The position numbers were made by a program, and so were the translations under genes. A DNA stretch of 64,000 bases from JBBWZH01 sp035544115 (lineage in GTDB: Bacteria; Actinomycetota; Actinomycetes; Mycobacteriales; CADCTP01), in contig OY970235.1 of the NCBI GenBank assembly GCA_963714145.1, positions 9,238,001 to 9,302,000 on the forward strand, read 5' to 3'. The notes beneath the pieces are model-generated. The model did not search any database. It was given only the letters and a program-made list of their open reading frames with translations, and was not told where the DNA came from. Shown in pieces: positions 1 to 8,299 of this stretch (its first letter is position 1; each line of letters starts with the position of its first letter).

Positions 1-1
1 G

Positions 2-76
2 CGCCGACGACTCGCCAGCTCCCGGCTTCCCCGCCGCGGTACGACCGAGGGCGTCTCGGTCGACATCAACCCATGA
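2..76 (+). CDS. C-terminal tail of an upstream gene, probably a sugar ABC transporter permease (partial)
   Basis: Frame 2 is open from the window edge to a TGA at 74-76 and encodes 24 residues ending in GVSVDINP. The stop overlaps an ATG at 73 (ATGA), as expected inside an operon. The next gene is a rhamnose-binding lipoprotein, so the likeliest identity is the permease of the same ABC importer, whose cytoplasmic C-termini are often short and basic. The fragment is too short to prove this; the call rests on context. Confidence 0.45.
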   Translation, partial: RRRLASSRLPRRGTTEGVSVDINP

Positions 77-87
77 AAGGCCTGCCC

Positions 88-1158
88 ATGATCGCTTCCA
101 CCGGGCGTCGCCGCCGGATTGCCGTAGCGTGCGGAGCGCTCGCGGTCTCCCTGCTCGCGGCGTGCAGCAACGACGACACGCCCAGCGGGTCGACCCCATC
201 CGGCGCCTCGAACAGCGGCGGCGGCGTCAAGAGCGGGCTGACCGTCTACTTCATCCCGAAGGACGTCAACAACCCGTACGAGGTGATCGCCGACGAGGGC
301 GGCAAGACCGCGCTGCAGGAACTCGGCGGCAAGGTCGTCGTCAACAGCGGCACGGAAGACACCGCCGCCGCGCAGATCCCGGCCATCCAGGCGGCCATCC
401 AGGCGCACGCGGACGCGATCGTGATCGCCGGCAACGACCCGTCGGCGCTCTGCCCGGCGCTGGGTCAGGCCACCGCGGCCGGCATCAAGGTGGTCTCCTT
501 CGACTCCGACGTGACCTGCCCGAACCACCTGTTCATCAACCAGGCGGACACCGAGACGATCGGCCGCTCCCAGGTGCAGCTGCTGGCGAAGGAGATCAAC
601 AACACCGGCGAGATCGCGATCCTGTCCGCGGCGGCCACCGCGACGAACCAGAACGCCTGGATCAAGTACATGAAGGAAGAGCTCACCAAGTTCCCGAACA
701 TGAAGCTCGTCGACACGGTGTACGGCAACGACGACCCGGCCGTCTCGCTGACCGTCCTGCAGGGCCTGCTGACCGCGCACCCGAACCTGAAGGGCATCAT
801 CTCGCCGACCACGGTGGGCATCTCGACCGCGGCGCAGTACCTCAGCCAGCACAAGGACATCGCGGCCAAGGTCACCCTGACCGGGCTCGGGCTGCCCTCG
901 CAGATGAAGAAGTACGTGCTGGACGGGACCGTCAAGGCGTTCGCGCTGTGGAACCCGAACAACCTGGGCTACCTGGCCGGTCACGCCGCGGCGAACCTCG
1001 CGTCGGGCACCTTCGACGGCTCGGCCGGCTCCAAGTTCAAGGCCGGCAAGCTCGGCGAGTACACCGTGCTGCCGGCGGCCGGTGACACCGGCCCGTCGGT
1101 GGTGCTCGGCCCGCCGACCACCTTCGACAAGAGCAACGTCGAGCAGTTCAACTTCTGA
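88..1158 (+). CDS. rhaS: Rhamnose ABC transporter substrate-binding lipoprotein
   Basis: Periplasmic-binding-protein type 1 (Peripla_BP_4) lipoprotein that would capture L-rhamnose outside the cell and deliver it to an ABC permease. The N-terminus has a basic stretch (RRRR), a hydrophobic core and the lipobox LAAC with the lipidated Cys at residue 26. It is followed by a Ser/Gly-rich linker and a roughly 300-residue sugar-binding fold starting YFIPKDVNNPYE. I chose ATG 88 because AAAGG lies 7 bases upstream. ATG 73 is in frame and overlaps the upstream stop, so translational coupling from 73 is a real alternative. The rhamnose assignment comes from the fold plus the adjoining rhaM-rhaI-rhaD-rhaB genes. 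A strong hairpin follows the stop. Confidence 0.88.
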   Translation: MIASTGRRRRIAVACGALAVSLLAACSNDDTPSGSTPSGASNSGGGVKSGLTVYFIPKDVNNPYEVIADEGGKTALQELGGKVVVNSGTEDTAAAQIPAIQAAIQAHADAIVIAGNDPSALCPALGQATAAGIKVVSFDSDVTCPNHLFINQADTETIGRSQVQLLAKEINNTGEIAILSAAATATNQNAWIKYMKEELTKFPNMKLVDTVYGNDDPAVSLTVLQGLLTAHPNLKGIISPTTVGISTAAQYLSQHKDIAAKVTLTGLGLPSQMKKYVLDGTVKAFALWNPNNLGYLAGHAAANLASGTFDGSAGSKFKAGKLGEYTVLPAAGDTGPSVVLGPPTTFDKSNVEQFNF

Positions 1159-1181
1159 TCCATCCGGGCGCGCGCCCGCGA

Positions 1182-1220
1182 CGTCGGTGGCCTGTCTGGC
1201 TGCCAGACAGGCCACCGACG
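1182..1220 (+). terminator. Perfect 18-bp hairpin between rhaS and rhaM
   Basis: Bases 1182-1199 and 1203-1220 are exact reverse complements with a 3-base loop (CTG). There is no T-run, which is usual for high-GC actinobacteria. It lies 23 bases after the rhaS stop and 10 bases before the rhaM start, leaving the rhaM ribosome site (AGAGGA) just outside the stem. It may stabilise the abundant rhaS message or partly terminate, lowering expression of the enzymes relative to the binding protein. Confidence 0.75.
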
Positions 1221-1230
1221 AGAGGACGAC

Positions 1231-1575
1231 ATGGCCAGGTACTGCTTTCTCCTCCAGGTCCGCCCGGACCGGCTGGCCGAGTACCGGGAGCGGCACGCCG
1301 CCGTCTGGCCGGACATGCTGCGGGCGCTGCGCGACACCGGCTGGCGGAACTACTCGCTGTTCCTGCGGGACGACGGCCTCCTGGTCGGCTACGTGGAGGC
1401 GGACGACCTGCCGGCCTCGGTCGAGGCGATGGCCGGCACCGAGGTGAACGCACGCTGGCAGGCCGAGATGAGCCGGTACTTCGGCGGGCTCGACGGCCGC
1501 GCGCCGGACGAGGGTTTCCTGCTCCTGGAGGAGATCTTCAACCTTGATGACCAACTCAGCAGGACGGGATCGTGA
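1231..1575 (+). CDS. rhaM: L-rhamnose mutarotase
   Basis: 114-residue RhaM/YiiL-family protein that interconverts alpha and beta anomers of L-rhamnose in the cytosol, supplying the anomer used by the isomerase. The family features are visible: N-terminal Y-C-F-L-L-Q-V, an H-x5-WP pattern (HAAVWPDM), N-Y-S-L-F near residue 40, a central L-V-G-Y-V-E strand and the C-terminal EEIFNLD. The length is close to the family norm (about 104-110). AGAGGA precedes the ATG by 5 bases. Its stop overlaps the GTG of rhaI (GTGA), so the two are probably translationally coupled. Confidence 0.93.
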   Translation: MARYCFLLQVRPDRLAEYRERHAAVWPDMLRALRDTGWRNYSLFLRDDGLLVGYVEADDLPASVEAMAGTEVNARWQAEMSRYFGGLDGRAPDEGFLLLEEIFNLDDQLSRTGS

Positions 1576-2756
1576 CGATGGTTGACCTGAACTCCGTCAA
1601 GGAGGCGCTGCACGCCCAAGCGATCGAGCTGCCGTCCTGGGCCTTCGGCAACTCCGGCACGCGGTTCAAGGTGTTCGCGCAGCAGGGCGTGCCGCGCGAC
1701 CCGTACGAGAAGATCGCCGACGCCGCGCAGGTGCACGCGTTCACCGGGGTCGCGCCGACGGTGGCGCTGCACATCCCGTGGGACAAGGTGGACGACTACC
1801 GCGCGCTGGCCAAGCACGCGACCGATCTCGGCGTGCGCGTCGGCGCGATCAACTCGAACGTGTTCCAGGACGACGACTACATGCTGGGCTCGGTCACCAA
1901 CCCCGACCCGCGGGTGCGCCGCAAGGCCACCCGGCACCTGCTCGACTGCGTCGACGTGATGGACGCGACCGGCTCCACCGACCTGAAGCTCTGGTTCTCC
2001 GACGGCACCAACTACCCGGGCCAGGACGACATCGCCGCCCGGCAGGACCGGCTGGCTGCCGCCCTCCAGGAGGTCTACGCGCGGCTGGGTGACGAGCAGC
2101 GGTTCCTGCTGGAGTACAAGCTGTTCGAGCCGGCCTTCTACACGATGGACGTGCCGGACTGGGGCACCGCGTACGCCCACTGCGTCGCGCTCGGGCCGCG
2201 GGCGCAGGTGGTGGTCGACACCGGGCACCACGCGCCGGGCACCAACATCGAGTTCATCGTCGCGCTGCTGCTGCGCGCCGACCGGCTCGGCGGCTTCGAC
2301 TTCAACTCCCGGTTCTACGCCGACGACGACCTCATGGTCGGCGCGGCCGACCCGTTCCAGCTGTTCCGGATCATGCACGAGGTGGTTCGCGGTGGTGGGC
2401 TCTCGCCGGCCGCGGCCGGCGGCTACGGCATCGCGTTCATGCTGGACCAGTGCCACAACATCGAGCCGAAGATCCCGGGCCAGATCCGTTCGGTGATGAA
2501 CGTGCAGGAGGCCACCGCGAAGGCGCTGCTGGTGGACGCTGCGGCGCTCGCGGCGGCGCAGGCCGCCGGTGACGTGCTCGGTGCGAACGCGGTGCTGATG
2601 GACGCGTACAACACCGACGTGCGGCCGCTGCTGGCCGAGCTGCGGTCCGAGCGTGGGCTGGACCCGGACCCGTACCGCGCCTACCTGGCGTCCGGCTACG
2701 GCGAGCGGATCAGGGCCGAGCGGGTCGGCGGGACGCAAGCCGGGTGGGGTGCCTGA
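1572..2756 (+). CDS. rhaI: L-rhamnose isomerase, RhaI type
   Basis: 394-residue TIM-barrel isomerase converting L-rhamnose to L-rhamnulose, the first committed step. It is of the Rhizobium/actinobacterial RhaI class, not E. coli RhaA. Metal-site strands are recognisable: FLLEYKLFEP with a ligand Glu near residue 180, VVVDTGHH near 215, and FDFNSRFYADDDL near 245-255 with the acidic ligands. The start is GTG 1572, overlapping the rhaM stop, with AGGA 8 bases upstream; ATG 1578 is an in-frame alternative. Only 4 bases separate its stop from rhaD, so rhaM-rhaI-rhaD are one transcriptional unit. Confidence 0.93.
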   Translation: MTMVDLNSVKEALHAQAIELPSWAFGNSGTRFKVFAQQGVPRDPYEKIADAAQVHAFTGVAPTVALHIPWDKVDDYRALAKHATDLGVRVGAINSNVFQDDDYMLGSVTNPDPRVRRKATRHLLDCVDVMDATGSTDLKLWFSDGTNYPGQDDIAARQDRLAAALQEVYARLGDEQRFLLEYKLFEPAFYTMDVPDWGTAYAHCVALGPRAQVVVDTGHHAPGTNIEFIVALLLRADRLGGFDFNSRFYADDDLMVGAADPFQLFRIMHEVVRGGGLSPAAAGGYGIAFMLDQCHNIEPKIPGQIRSVMNVQEATAKALLVDAAALAAAQAAGDVLGANAVLMDAYNTDVRPLLAELRSERGLDPDPYRAYLASGYGERIRAERVGGTQAGWGA

Positions 2757-2760
2757 CCGT

Positions 2761-4791
2761 ATGTCTACAGTGGACGAACTGGTCGAGCGGTCGCGGCGGC
2801 TCGGCGCCGACCCGCGGAACACCAACTATGCCGGCGGGAACACCTCGGCGAAGGGTGCCGCGATCGACCCGGTCACCGGCGACCCGGTCGAGCTGCTCTG
2901 GGTGAAGGGCTCCGGCGGCGACCTCGGCACGCTCACCCCGGCCGGGCTGGCCGTCCTGCGGCTGGACCGGCTGCGGGCGCTGGTCTCCGGCTACCCCGGG
3001 GTGGAGCGCGAGGACGAGATGGTCGCCGCCTTCGACTTCTGCCTGCACGGCCGGGGCGGGGCGGCGCCGTCCATCGACACCGCGATGCACGGGCTGGTCG
3101 ACGTGTCGCATGTGGACCATCTGCATCCGGACGCCGGGATCGCGCTGGCCACCGCCGCCGACGGCGAGGCGCTGACCAAGGAGTGCTTCGGCGACCGGGT
3201 GCTCTGGGTGCCCTGGCGCCGCCCCGGCTTCCAGCTCGGCCTGGACATCGCCGCCGTGCACCGGGCCAACCCGGCCGCGATCGGCGTGATCTTGGGCGGG
3301 CACGGCATCACCGCCTGGGGTCGGACCAGCGCCGAGTGCCAGGCGCGTTCGCTGGAGATCATCGCGACCGCGACGGCGTTCCTGGCGTCGCGGGGCCGGG
3401 CCGATCCGTTCGGGCCCGCGGTGCCGGAGTTCGCGCCGCTGTCGCCGGCGGCGCGGCTGGCCCGGGCGGCCGAGTTGGCGCCGGTGCTGCGCGGGCTGGC
3501 CAGCACCGACCAGCGGGTGGTCGGGCACTTCACCGACAGCGCCCCGGTGCTGGAGTTCCTGGCTGGTGCCGAGCATCCGCGGCTGGCCGCGCTCGGCACC
3601 TCCTGCCCGGACCACTTCCTGCGGACCAAGGTGCGCCCGCTGGTCCTGGACCTGCCGCCGGCCGCGCCGCTGGCGGACGTGCTGACCCGGCTGTCCGAAC
3701 TGCACAGTGCCTACCGGGACGAGTACGCCGCGTACTACCAGCGGCACGCGGGCCCGGACACTCCGCCGATGCGGGGCGCCGACCCGGCGATCGTGCTGGT
3801 GCCCGGGGTCGGCATGTTCTCGTTCGGCCGGGACAAGCAGACCGCCCGGGTGGCCGGCGAGTACTACGTCAACGCGATCAACGCGATGCGCGGCGCCGAG
3901 GCGGTCTCCCGATACGCGCCGATCGCCGAGGCGGAGAAGTTCCGGATCGAGTACTGGGCGCTGGAGGAGGCCAAGCTGGCCCGGCTGCCGCGGCCCAAGC
4001 CGCTGGCCACCCGGATCGCGCTGGTGACCGGCGCCGGTTCCGGCATCGGTCGGGCCATCGCGGTGCGGCTGGCCGCCGAGGGCGCCTGCGTCGTGCTGGC
4101 CGACCGGGACGGCGCCGCGGCGGCGTCGGTGGCCGACGAGATCGGCTCGGCCGACCGGGCCGTGGCGGTCACCGTCGACGTGACCGACGAGGCCGGTGTG
4201 CGGGCCGCCGTGGCCGCCGGCGCGCTCGCGTTCGGCGGGGTCGACCTGGTGGTGAACAACGCCGGCCTGTCCATCTCCAAGCCGCTGCTGGAGACGTCCA
4301 CATCGGACTGGGACGTGCAGCACGACGTGATGGCGCGCGGCTCGTTCCTGGTCGCCAGGGAGGCGGCCCGGGCGATGATCGCGCAGGGCATCGGCGGCGA
4401 CATCGTCTACATCGTCAGCAAGAACGCCGTCTTCGCCGGCCCGGACAATATCGCCTACAGCGCGGCCAAGGCCGACCAGGCGCACCAGGTGCGGCTGCTC
4501 GCGGCCGAACTGGGCGGCCACGGCATCCGGGTGAACGGGATCAACCCGGACGGTGTGGTCCGCGGCTCGGGCATCTTCGCCGCCGGCTGGGGTGCGCAGC
4601 GGGCCGCCGTCTACGGCGTGCCCGAGGCTGATCTCGGTGCGTTCTACGCGCAGCGCACGCTGCTGAAGCGGGAGGTACTGCCTGAGCACGTCGCCGCCGC
4701 GGTCGTCGCGCTGACCGCCGGCGAGCTCCCGCTGACCACCGGCCTGCACATCCCGGTCGACTCCGGCGTCGCGGCCGCCTTTCTCCGGTAG
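2761..4791 (+). CDS. rhaD: Bifunctional rhamnulose-1-phosphate aldolase / lactaldehyde dehydrogenase
   Basis: 676-residue two-domain enzyme. The N-terminal class II aldolase/adducin domain (about residues 1-400) carries the zinc histidines in VDVSHVDHLHP and cleaves rhamnulose-1-phosphate to dihydroxyacetone phosphate and L-lactaldehyde. The C-terminal short-chain dehydrogenase domain starts at the NAD motif TGAGSGIG (about residue 423), has NNAG, and shows the catalytic YSAAK pair (Y566, K570), so lactaldehyde is oxidised by the same polypeptide. The length matches the known bifunctional family (about 680). ATG 2761 follows the GGTGGGGTG ribosome site, 4 bases after rhaI. The first codons (TCT ACA GTG GAC) contain a variant of the window's recurrent palindrome. 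Confidence 0.93.
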   Translation: MSTVDELVERSRRLGADPRNTNYAGGNTSAKGAAIDPVTGDPVELLWVKGSGGDLGTLTPAGLAVLRLDRLRALVSGYPGVEREDEMVAAFDFCLHGRGGAAPSIDTAMHGLVDVSHVDHLHPDAGIALATAADGEALTKECFGDRVLWVPWRRPGFQLGLDIAAVHRANPAAIGVILGGHGITAWGRTSAECQARSLEIIATATAFLASRGRADPFGPAVPEFAPLSPAARLARAAELAPVLRGLASTDQRVVGHFTDSAPVLEFLAGAEHPRLAALGTSCPDHFLRTKVRPLVLDLPPAAPLADVLTRLSELHSAYRDEYAAYYQRHAGPDTPPMRGADPAIVLVPGVGMFSFGRDKQTARVAGEYYVNAINAMRGAEAVSRYAPIAEAEKFRIEYWALEEAKLARLPRPKPLATRIALVTGAGSGIGRAIAVRLAAEGACVVLADRDGAAAASVADEIGSADRAVAVTVDVTDEAGVRAAVAAGALAFGGVDLVVNNAGLSISKPLLETSTSDWDVQHDVMARGSFLVAREAARAMIAQGIGGDIVYIVSKNAVFAGPDNIAYSAAKADQAHQVRLLAAELGGHGIRVNGINPDGVVRGSGIFAAGWGAQRAAVYGVPEADLGAFYAQRTLLKREVLPEHVAAAVVALTAGELPLTTGLHIPVDSGVAAAFLR

Positions 4792-4798
4792 GCAGCAG

Positions 4799-5014
4799 AT
4801 GGCCGCGCCGACGATGGAACGCAGCCCGCTGGACGACGACGACCTGCGCCTGCTGCGGCTGCTCGCCGCTGGCCTGCCCACCGACGCGGTCGCCCGGCGG
4901 CTGGCCACCTCCGAGCGCACCGTCCGCCGCCGCACCCGCGCCATCTGCGACCGCCTCGGCGTCCCGGCCCCGATCACCGCCGCCGTCTGGGCCGCCCGCC
5001 GGGGCCTGCTATGA
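4799..5014 (+). CDS. Solitary LuxR/GerE-type HTH protein in the rhamnose operon
   Basis: 71-residue protein made almost entirely of one LuxR-family helix-turn-helix: LRLLRLLAAGLPTDAVARRL, then the recognition helix SERTVRRRTRAICDRLGV. There is no receiver, ligand-binding or membrane part. It sits 7 bases after rhaD and overlaps rhaB by 4 bases (ATGA), so it must be co-expressed with rhamnose catabolism. It may be an operon autoregulator or a dominant partner for a larger LuxR protein. The usual rhamnose regulator (DeoR, AraC or LacI type) is not seen in this window. The HTH assignment is firm; the role is inference. Confidence 0.75.
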   Translation: MAAPTMERSPLDDDDLRLLRLLAAGLPTDAVARRLATSERTVRRRTRAICDRLGVPAPITAAVWAARRGLL

Positions 5015-6474
5015 CGGTGCTGGCGGCTGTTGATCTGGGGGCGTCCAGCGGGCGGGTGATGGTGGGCCGGGTGGGGCCGGGGTCGCTGGAGCTCAGCGAG
5101 GTGGCACGGTTCGGGAACGTGCCGGTCCGGGTCGCGGGGACGCTCTACTGGGACATCCTCCGGCTCTACCGCGGTGTGCTGGACGGGCTGCGCGCGGCCG
5201 ACCGGGCCGCCGGGCCGCTCGGCTCGGTCGGCGTCGACTCCTGGGGTGTCGACTTCGGACTGCTCGATGTGGACGGTCAGCTGCTGGCGAACCCGGTGCA
5301 CTACCGGGACGGCCGCACCGACGGCGTGGCCGCCCGGGTGCTCGCCGACGTGCCGGCGGCGGAGATCTACCAGACCACCGGCGTGCAGTTCCTCCCGTTC
5401 AACACGAGCTTCCAGCTGGCCGCCGCGGCCGGCACCGCGCAGCTGGAGCAGGCGGCGACCCTGCTGCTGATCCCGGACCTGATCGCGTACTGGCTGACCG
5501 GCGTGCTCGGCGCCGAGTTGACCAACGCGTCCACCACCCAGTTGCTGGACGCGCGGACCGGCGGGTGGGCTACCGGGCTGATCCGCCGGCTCGGCATCCG
5601 GCCGGAGCTGTTCGCACCGCTGCGCCGTCCCGGCGAACCGGCCGGGTCGCTGCGGGCCGAGGTGTGCGCGGCGGCCGGGCTGGCCGCGCCGGTGCCGTTG
5701 ACCACGGTCGGCTCGCACGACACCGCGTCCGCCGTGGTCGGCGTGCCGGCGGCGAACGAGCGGTTCGGCTACGTCTCCTGCGGCACCTGGTCGCTGGTCG
5801 GCGTCGAGCTGGACCGGCCGGTGCTGACCGAGGCCAGCCGGGCGGCCAACTTCACCAACGAGATCGGCATTGACGGCACCGTCCGCTACCTGCGCAACGT
5901 GATGGGCCTCTGGCTGCTGCAGGAATCGATCCGGACCTGGCAGGCGGCCGGTCTTCCGTCCACTTTGGACGACCTGCTGCCGGACGCGGCCCGGCTGCCG
6001 GCGCTGGCCGCGGTGATCGACGTGGACGATCCGGTGTTCCTGCCGCCGGGCGACATGCCGGCCCGGATCGCGGCCGCCTGCCGTCGGCTCGGCCAGCCGG
6101 CGCCGGCCAGCCCGGCGGAAACCGTCCGGTGCATTGTGGACAGCCTGGCGCTGGCGCACCGGGCCGCGATCCACGACGCGCAGCGGTTGTCCGGCCGGGA
6201 GGTCGACGTGGTGCATGTGGTCGGCGGCGGGAGCCGGAACGAACTGCTCTGCCAGCTCACCGCCGACGCCTGCGGCCGGCCGGTCGAGGCCGGGCCGGTC
6301 GAGGCCGGCGCGTTGGGCAACGTGCTGGTGCAGGCCCGCGCGCTCGGCGCGGTCGGCCCGGACCTGCCGGCGCTGCGCGCGCTGCTGCGGGCCACCCAGC
6401 CGGTCCGTTGCTACCAGCCGGCCGGCGACCCGGCCGCCTGGACCGCCGCCGCGACCCGCCTCGCCGGCGGGTGA
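5011..6474 (+). CDS. rhaB: L-rhamnulokinase
   Basis: 487-residue FGGY-family carbohydrate kinase that phosphorylates L-rhamnulose to rhamnulose-1-phosphate with ATP, feeding RhaD. Visible motifs: N-terminal phosphate-1 loop VDLGASSGRVMVG, sugar-site strand SVGVDSWGVDFGLLD, YRDGRTDGV and FNTSFQL typical of rhamnulokinases, then GSHDTASAVVGVP and SCGTWSLVGVE in the second half, and a C-terminal VVGGGSRNELLCQL adenosine motif. It overlaps the small LuxR gene (ATGA). It ends 10 bases before the oppositely oriented ABC permease, so transcription converges there without an obvious terminator. Confidence 0.93.
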   Translation: MTVLAAVDLGASSGRVMVGRVGPGSLELSEVARFGNVPVRVAGTLYWDILRLYRGVLDGLRAADRAAGPLGSVGVDSWGVDFGLLDVDGQLLANPVHYRDGRTDGVAARVLADVPAAEIYQTTGVQFLPFNTSFQLAAAAGTAQLEQAATLLLIPDLIAYWLTGVLGAELTNASTTQLLDARTGGWATGLIRRLGIRPELFAPLRRPGEPAGSLRAEVCAAAGLAAPVPLTTVGSHDTASAVVGVPAANERFGYVSCGTWSLVGVELDRPVLTEASRAANFTNEIGIDGTVRYLRNVMGLWLLQESIRTWQAAGLPSTLDDLLPDAARLPALAAVIDVDDPVFLPPGDMPARIAAACRRLGQPAPASPAETVRCIVDSLALAHRAAIHDAQRLSGREVDVVHVVGGGSRNELLCQLTADACGRPVEAGPVEAGALGNVLVQARALGAVGPDLPALRALLRATQPVRCYQPAGDPAAWTAAATRLAGG

Positions 6475-6484
6475 ACGCCCCGGC

Positions 6485-7141
6485 TCAGCGGCGGTACCGG
6501 CCGAGGCGGTGGCCGGCGGCGATCAGGGTGGCGGCCAGCGCGGCGGTCTCCAGCGTGATCAGCGACAGGGTCGCGGCGACGGGCCCGACCGCCAGCGGCT
6601 CGTGCGCGAACAGCACCAGGAGCGAGCGGACCGGCGGGCAGCCGGGGATCGTGGTCTCGGCCAGGACCAGGCCGACCGAGAGGAACACCACCCAGGCCAG
6701 CCGGTCCAGCACCGGCCGGATCAGCGGCGCGGCGGCGGCCACCCCGAGCAGCGCGCAGAGCAGGTGCGCACCGGCGCCGGCGATCAGCGCGGTCGGCGTG
6801 ACCGGGTGGGCGGTGATCAGTGCCCAGAGCACGCCGAACCCGGCCAGCGGCAGGCTGACCAGGTAGCCGGTGAGCAGCTTGGCCAGCAGCACCCGCAACG
6901 GGCTGCCGACGGTGACGATCGTGATCGCGGCCTGGGTCTGGTCCTCGCTGTTGCCGATCGCGATCGTGAGCCAGAGCGAGACCGGTAGCAGCAGGCTCGC
7001 GGTGAAGCTGTAGCAGGACAGCGCCGACCCGAGGCCCACGTCGAACGCGGTGGTGCCGGCCAGGTAGAGCAGCACCGGCCCGGCCCAGCGCTCGGCCCGC
7101 AGCGCGTCCGCCAGCACGTACCGGGTCAGCGCCCCGGTCAC
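6485..7141 (-). CDS. ABC transporter membrane subunit (ABC-2 like)
   Basis: 218-residue integral membrane protein. Several hydrophobic segments are visible, for example around PVLLYLAGTTAFDVG, SLLLPVSLWLTIAIG, LAWVVFLSVGLVLAE and VAATLSLITLETAALAATL. The cytoplasmic stretch NSEDQTQAAITIVTVGSPLRVLLAKLL is what ABC-2 type exporter permeases show. It starts with GTG 7141 overlapping the stop of the ATPase gene (GTGA), so the pair is translationally coupled and should form one exporter. The substrate is unknown. Divergent transcription from a two-component system suggests an envelope-stress or antimicrobial-efflux role, which is inference. Confidence 0.8.
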   Translation of the reverse strand: MTGALTRYVLADALRAERWAGPVLLYLAGTTAFDVGLGSALSCYSFTASLLLPVSLWLTIAIGNSEDQTQAAITIVTVGSPLRVLLAKLLTGYLVSLPLAGFGVLWALITAHPVTPTALIAGAGAHLLCALLGVAAAAPLIRPVLDRLAWVVFLSVGLVLAETTIPGCPPVRSLLVLFAHEPLAVGPVAATLSLITLETAALAATLIAAGHRLGRYRR

Positions 7142-8229
7142 CGTCCACCATCCGGTGTGGACGGTGCGGCCGGCCCGCCGCGGACGAAGGACCAGCCGTG
7201 CCCGAGCGCCCACCGCAGCGTCCCGTCCGGGTCGGCGGTCAGCAGTTCCAGCCGTCCCTCGGCGGGGTCGTGGCCGGTCACCACCACCCCGGGCAGCGCA
7301 GCCACCCCGGCCGCCGCCGGGCCGCCGTGGCCCGCAGGGCCGCCCCCGGCCGCCGGGCCGCCGCCGGCCCGCAGCACCAGTCGGGTCACGGCGGCCGGGC
7401 CGGCCGTGCCGATCCGCCCCGGACTGCTCGGGGCGGGGTCGATCCGGATCGCGCCAGCCGGACCCGCGCCGGTCGGGTCTGTGCCGGTCGGGTCTGTGCC
7501 GGTCGGGTCTGTGCCGGTCGGGTCTGTGCCGCTCGGGTCTGTGCCGCTCGGGGCGGTGCCGGTCGGGGGCGGGCCGCTCGTGGTCGGGGCGATGGGTGCC
7601 GGAGCCAACGGGGTCAACCGGCCGGCGGCGAGCCCGAACGCGGCGTCGGCGGTGCGGAACCAGGCCGGGTCGTGGGTGCTGATCAGCACGGCGGTGCCGG
7701 CCCGGCGAGCCGCGCCGATCAGCCCGGCCAGTTCGGCGGCCGCGGCCGGGTCCAGGCCGCTGTCCGGCTCGTCCAGCGCGAGCAGCCGCACCGGGGCCAG
7801 GAACGCCTGCGCCAACGCGACCTTCTGGTTGTTGCCTTTGGACAGTTCGCCGATCGGTACGTCCGGCCCGGGGGACAGCGCCAACCGGTCGAGCAGCTCG
7901 GCCGACCGGGCCACCACCCGGCGCCGGTCCAGCCCGCGCAACCGTCCCATGTGGACGAGGTACTGCCCGGCGGTGAGCCGAAGCTGCGCCGGCAGCCGCT
8001 CCGGGACGTACCCGATCGACCGGACCGGGCGGTCCACCCGGCCGCGGCTGGCCTCGGCCGCACCGGTCAGGATCCGCAGCAGCGTCGACTTGCCGGACCC
8101 GTTGCCGCCGACGATCACGGTCAGCGAGCCGGGCCGGGCGGCGAGGTCCAGCCCGGCGAGCACCCAGTCGCCCCACCGCGAGTACCGCTTCCACACCCCG
8201 CGCGCCCGGACCACCGCGGGGCTGGTCAC
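7138..8229 (-). CDS. ABC transporter ATPase with repetitive C-terminal linker
   Basis: 363 residues. The N-terminal ATPase domain (about 1-205) has Walker A GGNGSGKST, the signature region LSKGNNQKVALAQA, Walker B LLALDEPDSGLDP and the switch His in ISTHDP. After it comes a Pro/Thr/Gly-rich linker with pentapeptide repeats TGTDP/SGTDP, encoded by 15-bp DNA repeats, then about 100 residues ending in a small alpha/beta-looking segment (LELLTADPDGTLRWALGHGW). The start taken is GTG 8229; the reading frame stays open upstream through a second Ala/Gly/Thr repeat, so a longer N-terminus cannot be excluded. It is coupled to the permease at 7141. Confidence 0.82.
   Translation of the reverse strand: MTSPAVVRARGVWKRYSRWGDWVLAGLDLAARPGSLTVIVGGNGSGKSTLLRILTGAAEASRGRVDRPVRSIGYVPERLPAQLRLTAGQYLVHMGRLRGLDRRRVVARSAELLDRLALSPGPDVPIGELSKGNNQKVALAQAFLAPVRLLALDEPDSGLDPAAAAELAGLIGAARRAGTAVLISTHDPAWFRTADAAFGLAAGRLTPLAPAPIAPTTSGPPPTGTAPSGTDPSGTDPTGTDPTGTDPTGTDPTGAGPAGAIRIDPAPSSPGRIGTAGPAAVTRLVLRAGGGPAAGGGPAGHGGPAAAGVAALPGVVVTGHDPAEGRLELLTADPDGTLRWALGHGWSFVRGGPAAPSTPDGGR
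7468..7572. repeat. Seven tandem 15-bp repeats inside the ABC ATPase gene
   Basis: Seven consecutive 15-base units (GCCGGTCGGGTCTGT and close variants), the first four identical and the last three diverged at 1-4 bases. On the minus strand they encode TGTDP/SGTDP pentapeptides in the linker after the ATPase domain. Unit length is a multiple of three, so copy-number changes would lengthen or shorten the linker without a frameshift. Confidence 0.92.
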
Positions 8230-8263
8230 CCGGCGCCGGCCGCCGGCGGGCGACGCCGTCGGC

Positions 8264-8299
8264 GCCGCGGTCCCGGCCGCGGTCCCGGCCGCGGTCCCG
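8264..8299. repeat. Three tandem 12-bp repeats upstream of the ABC ATPase start
   Basis: Three exact copies of GCCGCGGTCCCG followed by a partial fourth. The repeat lies between the divergent ABC ATPase and histidine kinase genes. If the ATPase began further upstream it would encode Gly-Thr-Ala-Ala units, so it is either a spacer or a low-complexity N-terminus. Confidence 0.85.

Noticed and set aside
2710..6216. A 1168-residue minus-strand frame under rhaD-rhaB
   Set aside because: Fully antisense to rhaD, the LuxR gene and rhaB, which are certain; no ribosome site or recognisable domain.
7468..7572. 15-bp repeats considered as a replication iteron array
   Set aside because: They are in-frame coding repeats of the ABC ATPase; no DnaA boxes, rep gene or AT-rich region is nearby.
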